Below are positions 10,246 through 17,941 of a stretch of 64,000 nt of DNA, one piece after another (the first letter of the stretch is position 1; every line of letters starts with the position of its first letter). Both the position numbers and the translations under genes were made by a program. This DNA is from Gemmatimonadaceae bacterium. Lineage in GTDB: Bacteria > Gemmatimonadota > Gemmatimonadetes > Gemmatimonadales > Gemmatimonadaceae. The stretch spans positions 1 through 64,000 of the forward strand of contig DATNEW010000026.1 in NCBI GenBank assembly GCA_035606695.1, read 5' to 3'. Under the pieces are notes generated by a model. That model had not been told where the DNA came from, ran no database searches, and worked only from the letters and a program-made list of their open reading frames with translations.

Positions 10246-10268
10246 TGACGAACGCTGACGCTGACAAG
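10246..10268 (+). repeat. Gene-end 23-bp motif, copy 1 (attC-like arm)
   Basis: Reads TGACGAACGCTGACGCTGAC then AAG. Downstream, GAATTC at 10269-10277 and again near 10309 can pair, with one extra C in AAGCGAATTC against GAATTCCTT. CAGCG and GTTATGA follow just before the next gene at 10355. This recalls an attC hairpin with an extrahelical base, but R'' is not canonical. Confidence 0.45.
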
Positions 10269-10354
10269 CGAATTCCTGATTGTGCCGGCGGTTGCCCGGC
10301 GATCTTATTAGAATTCCTTGCCGCTAGCTCGAGCGGTGGCCAGCGACACCCGTT

Positions 10355-10705
10355 ATGATGAACGCCGAGATCCGCCGTGTAGAGGGCCCCGACGAGTTGT
10401 GCGAGCAGGTGCCGTTCACCTTGCGTCTGGAGCGCGCATCGCCTGGCCCCGGCGGGGCAGAGTACTGGCTTGCCCGTCTTGATTCCCCATTGACCTTCTC
10501 GAAGAATGGGCGCGCGACTCAGATCCGCTGGGTGGTTCTCGCGCCTCGCTTCCGAGGCCAGACGATCTCGTCTCGGGGTGGCGAAATCGCCGTCGGCTTG
10601 GCCTACGTGTTGGATGACGCTCAGCTTGCGCTCGAGGCGCTTGATATGAGCAAGTGCCTCTACGTAGCGATTGCCGATGCGTACATCCAGCCCGTCGCAG
10701 GCTGA
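10355..10705 (+). CDS. Protein of unknown function, 116 aa
   Basis: Starts at ATGATG; no recognisable family. Sequence suggests a small beta-rich soluble domain (AEYWLARLDSPLTF, ATQIRWVVLAPRF) with a helical tail (LDDAQLALEALDM). No signal peptide. It stands alone between two copies of the gene-end motif; its stop codon is the first triplet of copy 2. That arrangement, one short orphan gene per unit, is what suggests a gene cassette. Confidence 0.6.
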   Translation: MMNAEIRRVEGPDELCEQVPFTLRLERASPGPGGAEYWLARLDSPLTFSKNGRATQIRWVVLAPRFRGQTISSRGGEIAVGLAYVLDDAQLALEALDMSKCLYVAIADAYIQPVAG

Positions 10706-10725
10706 CGAACGGTGAAGCTGACAAG
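10703..10725 (+). repeat. Gene-end 23-bp motif, copy 2 (attC-like arm)
   Basis: Reads TGACGAACGGTGAAGCTGAC then AAG, beginning with the stop codon of the preceding gene. At 10882-10888 the DNA reads GTTGAAT, matching the GTTRRRY core. AACGG and TGAAGC of this arm can pair with CCGTT and GCTCA of the far arm, leaving one extra A. Confidence 0.45.
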
Positions 10726-10953
10726 GAAGTTGATGAATTGAGCCAGGCGTCATCCTGACACTTCTGCCGGGATCGGTGCGTAGAGCTCATCGAAGGACCG
10801 TCCGCTCCGCGTCGTCCGTCGTGCCGGCTCGCCCCGTGCCGCCGCACCAGTTCCTGACATCGTCACGCAGCGCTCATTCCCGTTGAATCGTTTGAATTGT
10901 GTGAATCGTTTGCTGAACCCCCTGCGAGATCACATCGGCCGGTCGCGACACAC

Positions 10954-11352
10954 ATGACGATCACGTTGCGCACTATTGGACTCGCGATGGCTTGGACGGC
11001 CGGCTGGGCGTGGGCCTTGCTCGCCGGTGTCGGCGGTCTGATGCTGCTCGTGCACGAAGGTCCCCTGCCGATTACCAATGGTTGGTTCGCGATGTTCTCG
11101 GGCGTCGCGGCCTGCCCCCTGACGGCGCGCCTCCTCGAGCGCGGGTTCGGCATCACCGTCTCTGGCTGGCTGCAGTTCGGCGTTGCTGTTCTGATCATGA
11201 TCGCCGGTCGCATCGCGGTCGTCGCGGTGTTGCACCGGCCCTTTCTGCCCGGGCCGTGGCCGCTGAGACTGGGCCTCGTTTCTCTCGTGGTCTTCGGTGG
11301 GTACTTGTGGCAGAAGCAGCGCACGTATCGCGACGCCGAGCGACGGCGTTAG
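10954..11352 (+). CDS. Small integral membrane protein
   Basis: 132 residues with about four transmembrane helices (LAMAWTAGWAWALLAGVGGL, GWFAMFSGVAACPLTA, WLQFGVAVLIMIAGRIAVVA, LGLVSLVVFGGYLW) and a basic C-terminus (KQRTYRDAERRR). No family assigned. Preceded by a 9-bp imperfect repeat (GAATCGTTT, GAATTGTGT, GAATCGTTT at 10885-10911) and a gap of 250 bp after the previous gene. It ends 20 bp before the P-loop kinase, so the two may be co-transcribed. Confidence 0.6.
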   Translation: MTITLRTIGLAMAWTAGWAWALLAGVGGLMLLVHEGPLPITNGWFAMFSGVAACPLTARLLERGFGITVSGWLQFGVAVLIMIAGRIAVVAVLHRPFLPGPWPLRLGLVSLVVFGGYLWQKQRTYRDAERRR

Positions 11353-11371
11353 AGAGCACACGAGCATCTGC

Positions 11372-11941
11372 GTGATTCATCTCATCGGTCCGGGTGGCGC
11401 CGGCAAGAGCACGGTGGCGCCCGTGGTTGCCGCGCTCCTCGGCGTCGCGGCGCGCGACCTGGACCGGCTCTTCGACGCCGAACATGGGAACATCGACGCG
11501 TACATCCAGGCGCACGGCTACGCTGCGTACGCAGGAACGAACGTTGAGACGTATTACGCGCACCGGCCGCAAACGACGGCGGTGTTTGCGCTCTCTTCCG
11601 GCTTCATGACCTATCCGGAGACGGCGCACCCGGCGATTGCCGAGCTTCAGCGGCAGCTTGCTCGAGCCTCGACGACCGTGCTTCTTCTGCCATCGCTCGA
11701 CCGAGAGACCTGCGTGGCGGAAATCGTTCGCCGCCAACAAACGCGGCCGCTCGCAATCCGTCGGTCACCGGAGCGAGACGAGGGCGTGATTCGAGAGCGC
11801 TTCGACGTATATCAGCGACTGTCGACGCCGGTCGTGACGACCATGCAGCCGGTCGAGGCAGTGGCGCGTGACATCGTTCGTTGCATCGCGCAGCGACCGG
11901 GGGATCCGGGTTCGACGCCGGTGCTCTCTCACGAACGCTGA
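11372..11941 (+). CDS. P-loop kinase of shikimate-kinase/AAA_33 type
   Basis: 189 residues from GTG. Walker A is GPGGAGKST at residues 6-14, followed by a DLD motif (RDLDRLFDAEHG) in the place where shikimate kinases bind substrate. An arginine-rich lid (RRQQTRPLAIRRSPERDEG) and a final helix VARDIVRCIAQR follow. The usual shikimate-binding residues are not clearly conserved, so the substrate is unknown; relatives phosphorylate small molecules or nucleotides. It begins just after the membrane protein gene and its last codons form part of motif copy 3. Confidence 0.7.
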   Translation: MIHLIGPGGAGKSTVAPVVAALLGVAARDLDRLFDAEHGNIDAYIQAHGYAAYAGTNVETYYAHRPQTTAVFALSSGFMTYPETAHPAIAELQRQLARASTTVLLLPSLDRETCVAEIVRRQQTRPLAIRRSPERDEGVIRERFDVYQRLSTPVVTTMQPVEAVARDIVRCIAQRPGDPGSTPVLSHER

Positions 11942-11951
11942 AGCTGAGAAC
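11929..11951 (+). repeat. Gene-end 23-bp motif, copy 3
   Basis: Reads TCACGAACGCTGAAGCTGAG then AAC and spans the stop codon of the kinase gene. About 75 bp later, TCGTGTTTAGCC precedes the next gene; TCGT and GCGT there could pair with ACGA and ACGC of this copy. Confidence 0.4.
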
Positions 11952-12037
11952 CAAACCGCCGCCGCTGTCGCGCCGAATGCACGCTTCCGCAGAAACACAG
12001 CGGTGACGGTCTGCGCGTCGGGTCGTGTTTAGCCTAG

Positions 12038-12427
12038 ATGAGGCGCTCAGTCATCGGTGTCGCCGTCGCCGCCCTTGGCGGAGTAGGATGCAGTCGTGCG
12101 ACCTCGCAACTGGCACCGGTTGTCTGCCCAGCGTCGGCGCCCGCTCCGTCGGCTCTACTCGCCGACCGTTTGAAACTCCGGCCGCCGACTTCAATGTTCG
12201 GCGCGCCGTACACTCTCGTGCTCGACGAACGAATCGTCGCGGTCATTCAGGATCCAGCGGATTCCGTCGAGGTCGGTCGGGCATTCCGGTCAATTGACCC
12301 AGCCACAATCATGGCCATCGAGGTCATTCGTGCGCCTGCCGCGCGCCAACGATATCCTCGCGCCACCGGCGACGTCCTTCACATCACGCGATGCCATCCG
12401 TTGGCATCCAGCCCCTCTAATCGATGA
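12038..12427 (+). CDS. Small lipoprotein with TonB-plug-like domain
   Basis: 129 residues. Signal peptide with lipobox GGVGC (Cys 18), so probably lipidated and membrane-anchored. The mature part resembles the plug domain of outer-membrane receptors without the barrel: YTLVLDERIVAVI, then SIDPATIMAIEVIRAPAA, RYPRATGDVLHITR. Such stand-alone plug-like proteins are common in Bacteroidota and Gemmatimonadota and have no firm function. The stop overlaps the next ATG by 4 bases. Confidence 0.7.
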   Translation: MRRSVIGVAVAALGGVGCSRATSQLAPVVCPASAPAPSALLADRLKLRPPTSMFGAPYTLVLDERIVAVIQDPADSVEVGRAFRSIDPATIMAIEVIRAPAARQRYPRATGDVLHITRCHPLASSPSNR

Positions 12428-12888
12428 AGATCCGATTTATTCGTGTCACTGGACTGCTGACCGCGCACCTGGTTTTCGTGGCGCCGGCGAATGGAGTCGC
12501 ACAGGTGACTCACGCGTTCGCGCGTCCGTCGAATCTCGGCGCGTCTCAGCAGGTACAGCCGCGGGCTCACGCCGACAACCATTTCGCGGAGGCCCTGGTC
12601 GTGTTGTCGCCACCAGCGGATTCGGCGGCGCATACGCATCGCCAGGCGGCGATGGCCGGCGGGGCGATCGGCGCCATCGTCGGCGGGCTATCGGCGGCCG
12701 CGTATGTCCTCAACGCCACGGCTTACAAATGCACGACGATCGGACCCGCATGTCCGGACGATCCGCACACGGTTCGCCGCGTTGTCGTCATTACCACCGG
12801 AGTCGTAGTCGGGGGCCCGGTCGGCGCGTGGATTGGCCGACGGATCGGAGGCTGGCTGACTAGTTTGAGATCACGACCAGCTCTTTAA
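12424..12888 (+). CDS. Secreted or membrane protein with glycine-zipper segments
   Basis: 154 residues, signal peptide cut probably after GVAQ. Two glycine-rich hydrophobic segments, MAGGAIGAIVGGLSAAAYVL and VVVGGPVGAWIGRRIGGW, are separated by a short loop with two Cys (YKCTTIGPACPDD) that may form a disulfide. This is the layout of a hairpin of two membrane helices. Coupled to the plug-like lipoprotein by ATGA, so the pair may act together in the envelope. Function unknown. Confidence 0.65.
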   Translation: MKIRFIRVTGLLTAHLVFVAPANGVAQVTHAFARPSNLGASQQVQPRAHADNHFAEALVVLSPPADSAAHTHRQAAMAGGAIGAIVGGLSAAAYVLNATAYKCTTIGPACPDDPHTVRRVVVITTGVVVGGPVGAWIGRRIGGWLTSLRSRPAL

Positions 12889-12908
12889 CGAACGCTAAAG
12901 ATGTCAAG
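12886..12908 (+). repeat. Gene-end 23-bp motif, copy 4
   Basis: Reads TAACGAACGCTAAAGATGTC then AAG, starting with the stop codon of the preceding gene. The next gene starts only 11 bp further on, so no full palindromic site fits here. Confidence 0.45.
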
Positions 12909-12919
12909 GGGGCCTGTCC

Positions 12920-13795
12920 ATGACCACGGCGATCAGATCGGCCTTTGCCTTCGGCGGCGCGTTCCTTCTTGCTCCCGGCGGGGGCGGCGCCCATGCGCCT
13001 GGCGTCGCAGCAACTCGCGAGGTCGAGATCGTTGCGCACGACTACGCGTTTGTCGCGCCGACGGAACTTCCCGCCGGCCAAACGACGTTTCGGTTGACGA
13101 ACGAGGGAAAGGTCATCCACGAGCTCGACATCGCATTGCTGAAGAATGGCACGACATCCAACGCGGTAATGTCGGCCCTGAATACGAAAACGCCTTTGAA
13201 GGCGCTGATCGAGACGCCAGTCGGAATCCTCATGGCGCGGGCCGGCCATCGGTCAACGGCGGGTTTGGCGACACAGCTCCTCACAGGTCGGAACTATCTG
13301 CTGATCTGCCGATTCCAGGACAGCGTGGGCGCGCCGGTACACTCGCGAATGGGGATGATCGCCGTCGTTCACGTTACACCGTCCACGACCGCGGAGGTGC
13401 TGGGCGCCGCAACAGACACCGTCCGTGGGTTTGAGTATGCTTTCAAGTCGCCGCGCACGCTTACGCCCGGACGTCACACGCTCACGTTCGTCAACGCGGG
13501 CAAGGTCCCGCATGAAGTGAACGTGGCGCTGCTTCGCCCCGGCATCACCGTGGCCCAAGCCCATGCGCTGCTCGAGCGGAATGGAGACGACGATGGTTTC
13601 GTCGAGGAATGGCTGGGCGTGCTGTTCGCGCATGCCGGCGCAGCGACGGCGGGGCAGTTGCGGCTCAACCTGCTCCCGAACAGAGACTACCTGATCTCAT
13701 GCGGATTGGCGAACGATGATCGCGCGCCGCCACATTTCGCGCTGGGGATGTTGGGCCTCATGCGAACGACGCGGCTACCAATGCCAAAATCATGA
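12920..13795 (+). CDS. Secreted protein with two cupredoxin-like domains
   Basis: 291 residues with an N-terminal signal sequence (ends near GGGGAHA). Two tandem domains of about 125 residues. Each keeps a complete set of type-1 copper ligand candidates: domain 1 has KVIHEL, then LLICRF and PVHSRMGM; domain 2 has KVPHEV, then ISCGL and PPHFALGM, i.e. His, Cys, His, Met in order. A large helical insertion separates the first His from the Cys in both. Likely a periplasmic copper or electron-transfer protein that arose by duplication. Its stop overlaps the next start (ATGA). Confidence 0.75.
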   Translation: MTTAIRSAFAFGGAFLLAPGGGGAHAPGVAATREVEIVAHDYAFVAPTELPAGQTTFRLTNEGKVIHELDIALLKNGTTSNAVMSALNTKTPLKALIETPVGILMARAGHRSTAGLATQLLTGRNYLLICRFQDSVGAPVHSRMGMIAVVHVTPSTTAEVLGAATDTVRGFEYAFKSPRTLTPGRHTLTFVNAGKVPHEVNVALLRPGITVAQAHALLERNGDDDGFVEEWLGVLFAHAGAATAGQLRLNLLPNRDYLISCGLANDDRAPPHFALGMLGLMRTTRLPMPKS

Positions 13796-14040
13796 AGCGC
13801 TATGGCAATCGCAGCGGTCATTCGGGCGTGGCCTTCTTCGATGACGGCCCGGACTTCATCAAGGTGCAGTTCGGCGAGACTGACACCGTCGTCTACGTCT
13901 ACGACCATGTCATTCCCGGCGCGGCAGACGTCGCTCGAATGAAGGCGCTGGCCGTTGCGGGGCGCGGCTTGAGCAGCTACATCAGCCAACATGTACGCGA
14001 CCGATATCGGCGAAAGGAAAATCGTAGCGTTACCGACTAG
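13792..14040 (+). CDS. Small KTSC-like domain protein
   Basis: 82 residues: KRYGNRSGHSGVAFFDDGPD, then FIKVQFG, VYVYDHVIPGAADVARMKAL and GLSSYISQHVRDRY. The pattern of a short beta segment, YVYxxVP-like, Lys-x-hydrophobic, glycine and SYIxxxVRxxY matches the KTSC fold seen in small proteins linked to nucleic-acid or phage functions. Coupled to the cupredoxin gene by ATGA, which is an unexpected partner for a cytosolic protein. Function unknown. Confidence 0.6.
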   Translation: MKRYGNRSGHSGVAFFDDGPDFIKVQFGETDTVVYVYDHVIPGAADVARMKALAVAGRGLSSYISQHVRDRYRRKENRSVTD

Positions 14041-14047
14041 TGTGCGC

Positions 14048-14069
14048 TGCCGAACGCCGAGCCTGGGGA
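14048..14069 (+). repeat. Degenerate fifth copy of the gene-end motif
   Basis: TGCCGAACGCCGAGCCTGGG follows the stop at 14040 by 7 bp and matches the motif at most positions. A 7-bp hairpin (14077-14095, TCGTCGC / GCGACGA) lies next to it. Confidence 0.3.
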
Positions 14070-14122
14070 TCGATTCTCGTCGCCGCTAGCGACGACGTTC
14101 GACGATCCGCATCATATTCCAG

Positions 14123-15331
14123 ATGTCTTCCGATTCCGCACCGTATCGGCCCGGCGGCCCGATCGTTCTCTGCGCATATGACGTTGCGTGGTCGAGAACG
14201 TACGACACGGCGGCGCGTGAGCTCCGCTCACAGTTGGGCGACGTCATGATGCGGGTGCATCATGTTGGCAGCACGGCTATTCCCGGCATTGCGGCGAAAC
14301 CGGTCATCGATATTCTGGCAGTCGTCACGGACCTGGACGCGCTGGATCAGCGCGCCGAAAGGCTCGTCACGATCGGCTATGAAGCGCTCGGCGAGTTCGG
14401 CATTCCGCGCCGCCGCTATTTTCGCCGCAACAGTCCGAGTGGAAGCCGCACGCATCAGGTGCACGCCTTTCCCGATGGCCACGATCAAATCGAGCGCATG
14501 CTCTTGTTCCGTGACTATCTCCGTGCAACGCCGACTGCCGCACAGGAGTATGAGGCTCTGAAGTATCATCTGGCGGCGCGATCCGGCGATGCCATCCAGC
14601 AATACGCCGAGTCCAAGACGGAGTTCGTTGAAATGATTCTCTCGAAGGCGCGGATCTGGGCGAGTGAGGTCCGGGCGCCGCAGCGGCCGGTTGATGAACG
14701 GCTGAGCTTCATGATTCAGAGAATTCTCAACGCGGCTCGTCGACGATCGGAGACACATCCTCGCCCTGTTCTCATCGCGTTGGATGGCCCTAGCGGCGCC
14801 GGAAAGTCGACCGTGGCTGTAGCGCTCGCGGAGACGGCCCGTTCGGCGGGGATAAGCACGGTCATCGTTCCAGGGGACGATTTCTTCGCTGCCGACATCA
14901 CGGCCGCCGAGTGGGATGCCCGTGATGCATCCGCTCGAGCGCGCGACGCCATCGATTGGCGGCGCTTGCGCCAAGACGCACTCGAGCCGCTTCGCGACGG
15001 AAGAGCGGCGGAGTGGCGGCCATTTGATTTCGCCGCGGGAGAACGTCCGGACGGCACGTACCCCATGGCTGGGGCCGTCGTCAGGCGTGAGCCCGCTCCA
15101 CTGATCATTCTCGACGGTGCATACTCGAGTCGGCCGGAACTGGCAGACCTTATTGATCTGTCGGTGCTGATCGAGGTGCCAGCCCTCAGTCGCGAACGCC
15201 GGCTAGCTCAACGCGAGGCGCCCGCGTTTCTCGCGGCATGGCACGCACGCTGGGATGCCGCCGAGGCGTTTTACTTTACGCACATTCGCCCTGCAGCAAG
15301 CTTTGATTTGGTCGTTGACGGCGGTGGCTGA
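14123..15331 (+). CDS. GrpB-family nucleotidyltransferase fused to uridine kinase-like domain
   Basis: 402 residues. Residues 1-180 are a GrpB/UPF0157 domain of the nucleotidyltransferase fold (VHHVGSTAIPGIAAKPVIDI, then THQVHAF and YEALKYHLAAR). Residues about 215-402 are a P-loop kinase like uridine kinase: DGPSGAGKST, GDDFF, WRPFDF, and IILDGAYSSRPELADLIDLS, RERRLAQRE. GrpB is known fused to CoaE in other bacteria; fusion with a uridine-kinase-like domain is different. A combined role in nucleotide or cofactor modification is inference. The C-terminus ends abruptly at VDGGG, slightly shorter than usual. Confidence 0.85.
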   Translation: MSSDSAPYRPGGPIVLCAYDVAWSRTYDTAARELRSQLGDVMMRVHHVGSTAIPGIAAKPVIDILAVVTDLDALDQRAERLVTIGYEALGEFGIPRRRYFRRNSPSGSRTHQVHAFPDGHDQIERMLLFRDYLRATPTAAQEYEALKYHLAARSGDAIQQYAESKTEFVEMILSKARIWASEVRAPQRPVDERLSFMIQRILNAARRRSETHPRPVLIALDGPSGAGKSTVAVALAETARSAGISTVIVPGDDFFAADITAAEWDARDASARARDAIDWRRLRQDALEPLRDGRAAEWRPFDFAAGERPDGTYPMAGAVVRREPAPLIILDGAYSSRPELADLIDLSVLIEVPALSRERRLAQREAPAFLAAWHARWDAAEAFYFTHIRPAASFDLVVDGGG

Positions 15332-15408
15332 GACGCTCCACTCGCCTCAGTCAATCGGCTTCACATCAATGGGCGGGGCGTTCGCTTTCGCCAGGAAGAA
15401 TGCGGTGT

Positions 15409-15771
15409 ATGAAGATTCTATCGGCGGCGATCGTGGTCGTCCTCGCGGTAGCCGCAGGCGTGAGCTGCAGCGACCCAGTCACGGTCTGCGGCGGCGTCGA
15501 GGTTATCGGCTTGACCATCCCCGACACGACAACGATCAAGATGGGCGCATCGACGCTCGCCATCGCCGGCGACGATTACGGTACTTGCAGCCCTCGGCCA
15601 GCGCGCGACTTCATTTGGAGTGTCAGCGACTCGACTGTTGTCTCGGTAACGCCACTCGACTCCGTCATCGCCAGTATCCATGCTCTGCGCCCCGGCCACG
15701 CCGCGATCACGCCACGGTATCGCGCAAGCGGTATTCCGGTCCCGTCGGTCGGCGTAACGGTCGTGCCGTAG
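15409..15771 (+). CDS. Lipoprotein with Big-like domain
   Basis: 120 residues. Start chosen at MKILSAA because AGGAAG lies 10 nt upstream. Signal peptide with lipobox AAGVSC (Cys 20). The mature part is one immunoglobulin-like Big domain: IPDTTTIKMGASTLAIAGDD, DFIWSVSDSTVVSVTPLDSV, ALRPGHAAITPRY. Likely envelope-anchored. It ends directly before an in-frame remnant of the hydrolase that follows, so the two genes abut at a possible recombination joint. Confidence 0.7.
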   Translation: MKILSAAIVVVLAVAAGVSCSDPVTVCGGVEVIGLTIPDTTTIKMGASTLAIAGDDYGTCSPRPARDFIWSVSDSTVVSVTPLDSVIASIHALRPGHAAITPRYRASGIPVPSVGVTVVP

Positions 15772-15846
15772 ACCGATTGGCCGAGCGTCACCGGCCACTC
15801 TCGCCGGCCATACTTCACCGAGGCCGAGGCCGGCGTCGTCCCGGCC

Positions 15847-16797
15847 ATGTCTCTCCAGCTGCTTCGCCAACCGCCCGACGCATTGCGTAACGCTGCCCGC
15901 CTTCCGACGAATGCGTCCGTCGGGGCGCCACCGGCCGACGGGCTGTTTCCCGTTGTGGTGTTCAATCACGGATACTTGTCGTACCCCGCCCAGCACAGCG
16001 CGTTGTTGCAGATCGGGCAGGCGCTGGGCGCGATCGCGGCGTACGCGGCTCCGACACGGACCGCGCAGCTCGATGCATTCCGCGAGTACGCCAAGATTCT
16101 GCGAACCATATCGGCGGGGCGGCTTGCGCCGGTCCGGCGAGACGACGTTTACTTCGTGCTCGACCGGCTCGAGGAAAACGCGATTCCCGCCGCGTCGTCG
16201 GTGGCAGCGATCGTCGATCACGAGCGCCGAGGATACATGGGCAATTCGTTCGGCGCGTACATCGCGGGAATGTTGGCGCAGGGCGACCCGCGATCGCGGG
16301 GCGTCGTCCACCTCGACGGTGGATTGTGGTCGTACGAATTAGCCGACACGGAGCTTCGCACGCCGTTTGTGACACTCGCCTCCGATGTGTGGGAAGATTT
16401 TCGAAAGATGCCGGAGCTGCCGCGCGGTATGGGCCCCGGCGTGCGCGAACCCTTGGGCCCGCAAACTCCGTCGGCGTCGGATCTCGCGTACGAGCGATTT
16501 GCACGGGCCGGACTCCGCCCCGACGGATTCCGCTTCGTGATCCCCGGCATTCGACATAGTGGCGTGTCCGATCTGCCCGAACCGGCGGGCGCTCCGGTGC
16601 TGCGTGGCAAGCTGGGGACGGAGGCCGCGCTCACCACATTCACCGCGATTCAGAATGACCTCGTGCGTGGATTCCTCGACCGTTACGTGAAAGGCGCGCC
16701 ATCCGACTTTCCGGCACGCGCACTCGCCGCGCATCCCGAGCTGATCGTTCAGGACTTGAGCTGGCTTCGCGACCGGGCCGAGGCGGAGCTGCATTAG
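15847..16797 (+). CDS. Alpha/beta hydrolase, PAF-acetylhydrolase-like, N-terminally truncated
   Basis: 316 residues. The nucleophile elbow is GYMGNSFGAYIAG, the oxyanion strand FPVVVFNHGYLSY, a later acid candidate in VVHLDGGLW and the His in GIRHSG. Full-length relatives have about 100 more residues at the N-terminus. The DNA just upstream, in frame, still reads YFTEAEAGVVPA, a stretch these relatives have before MSLQLL, and there it runs straight into the stop of the preceding lipoprotein gene. The 5' part therefore seems lost. No signal peptide remains, so secretion and activity are doubtful. Confidence 0.7.
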   Translation: MSLQLLRQPPDALRNAARLPTNASVGAPPADGLFPVVVFNHGYLSYPAQHSALLQIGQALGAIAAYAAPTRTAQLDAFREYAKILRTISAGRLAPVRRDDVYFVLDRLEENAIPAASSVAAIVDHERRGYMGNSFGAYIAGMLAQGDPRSRGVVHLDGGLWSYELADTELRTPFVTLASDVWEDFRKMPELPRGMGPGVREPLGPQTPSASDLAYERFARAGLRPDGFRFVIPGIRHSGVSDLPEPAGAPVLRGKLGTEAALTTFTAIQNDLVRGFLDRYVKGAPSDFPARALAAHPELIVQDLSWLRDRAEAELH

Positions 16798-17258
16798 GAT
16801 TCACTCATATCCCCCTCGTCCGCGCCATCTAATGAATGCCATGACCGCGACCAGCGCGCGCGGTCACGGCGCCGGCGATGACGATTGCTGACCTCGCGCC
16901 GCTGCGACGTACGCGATGCGGCTCGATGCGTGGTGCATCGCGACGCTCCGCGCGTACGGGCAAACGCTCCCATGACCACGATCTGACGGTGTTGCGCAGG
17001 CTTTGCCCGCCCCTTCTATTTGGTCCGCTTGCGGCTCAGCGACGCGTTATGCGAAGATCAACTCGGAGCGGACATGGGACAGTTTTTCACGGCGGTGAAG
17101 CGCGGTCTCCAGGCAATGGGCGAAGCGCCGACCGGCGAGCGTACTCGGTGGCCGGGGAGGCGGTGGGCTGCGGCCACTGCGGAAATCGGCTGAGCTGATC
17201 TCGCCGCCGGATGATCGCTGGGAATGGTTCCGCAACATGCAACGTGGCAAGGAGTGTC
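16798..17258. other. Intergenic stretch, no gene seen
   Basis: No frame with coding character, RNA gene or clear terminator. The last bases provide the ribosome site of the next gene. Confidence 0.5.
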
Positions 17259-17729
17259 ATGGCAGTCTGGCAAGTGGAGTTCGCGATTATTCCACGGGGT
17301 GCGTTCGCGAGCACCGTTCGCATACCGCTCTCGCGGCTCCTCGCTACCGACTGGTGGGCCGCCGAGCGGCTGCCGTCCGGTCATGAGCGACACCTGAGCG
17401 GGCTGGCTACGTCCGGAGCTTCCCCGACCGCAAATGTGCAAACGTGGGGTGAGGCGGATGGCAATCGAATCGATCTGTGGATGGAGAAGGGAAAGCCCGC
17501 CCGGATGACTGCATGCGTCGACGTCCGTCGCCTCGACGCCACGTTCAGCGCCAAGTTGCTCCAGTTTGTGCGGACGGCCGACGCGATGCTCGTCCGTCAC
17601 GATGGTCTGGTGATCGAACCGTCAGTGGGTGCCTTCGGCGCGGCGCTTCGAACATCCGAGGCCTGGAAATACGCGACGGATCCAGCTGCCCATCTTGCGT
17701 CATACTCCGACGAGGGCGACTCGAAATAG
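17259..17729 (+). CDS. Protein of unknown function, 156 aa
   Basis: Start fixed by AAGGAG five nt before ATG. Begins MAVWQVEFAIIPRGAF and has a Trp-rich first half (TDWWAAERLPSG, VQTWGE, RIDLWMEKGKPARM), then CVDVRRLDATFSAKLLQFVR, then ADAMLVRHDGLVIEPS, ending SEAWKYATDPAAHLASYSDE. This recurs in bacterial orphan proteins often placed near toxin loci as immunity-like genes, but no toxin is adjacent. Soluble, no signal peptide. Confidence 0.6.
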   Translation: MAVWQVEFAIIPRGAFASTVRIPLSRLLATDWWAAERLPSGHERHLSGLATSGASPTANVQTWGEADGNRIDLWMEKGKPARMTACVDVRRLDATFSAKLLQFVRTADAMLVRHDGLVIEPSVGAFGAALRTSEAWKYATDPAAHLASYSDEGDSK

Positions 17730-17941
17730 GCATTGCGGTGCTGACACCAAATTTTTCGACGGACGACGCGGTCGCGTGTCCCATCTCACAACTGCGACCC
17801 GCGCATGGGCTCGCGGTGCCGCTCGGCGGCCACGAAGATGCGGATCGGCACGACGCTCGGCTTCGTACCTTACGGAACCAGCATCGCCATCCGGTTCCGC
17901 CCGATTCCGCTGAACTGAATCACCGTCGCCCGATTCAAACG

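Noticed and set aside
10246-14069. Classical integron
   Set aside because: No integrase gene in the window, R'' boxes do not match the consensus, and copy 4 leaves only 11 bp to the next gene; kept only as an attC-like motif.
17730-17941. Short frame MRIGTTLGFVPYGT before the secreted protein
   Set aside because: Only 26 codons with a plausible look; could be a gene remnant but support is too thin.
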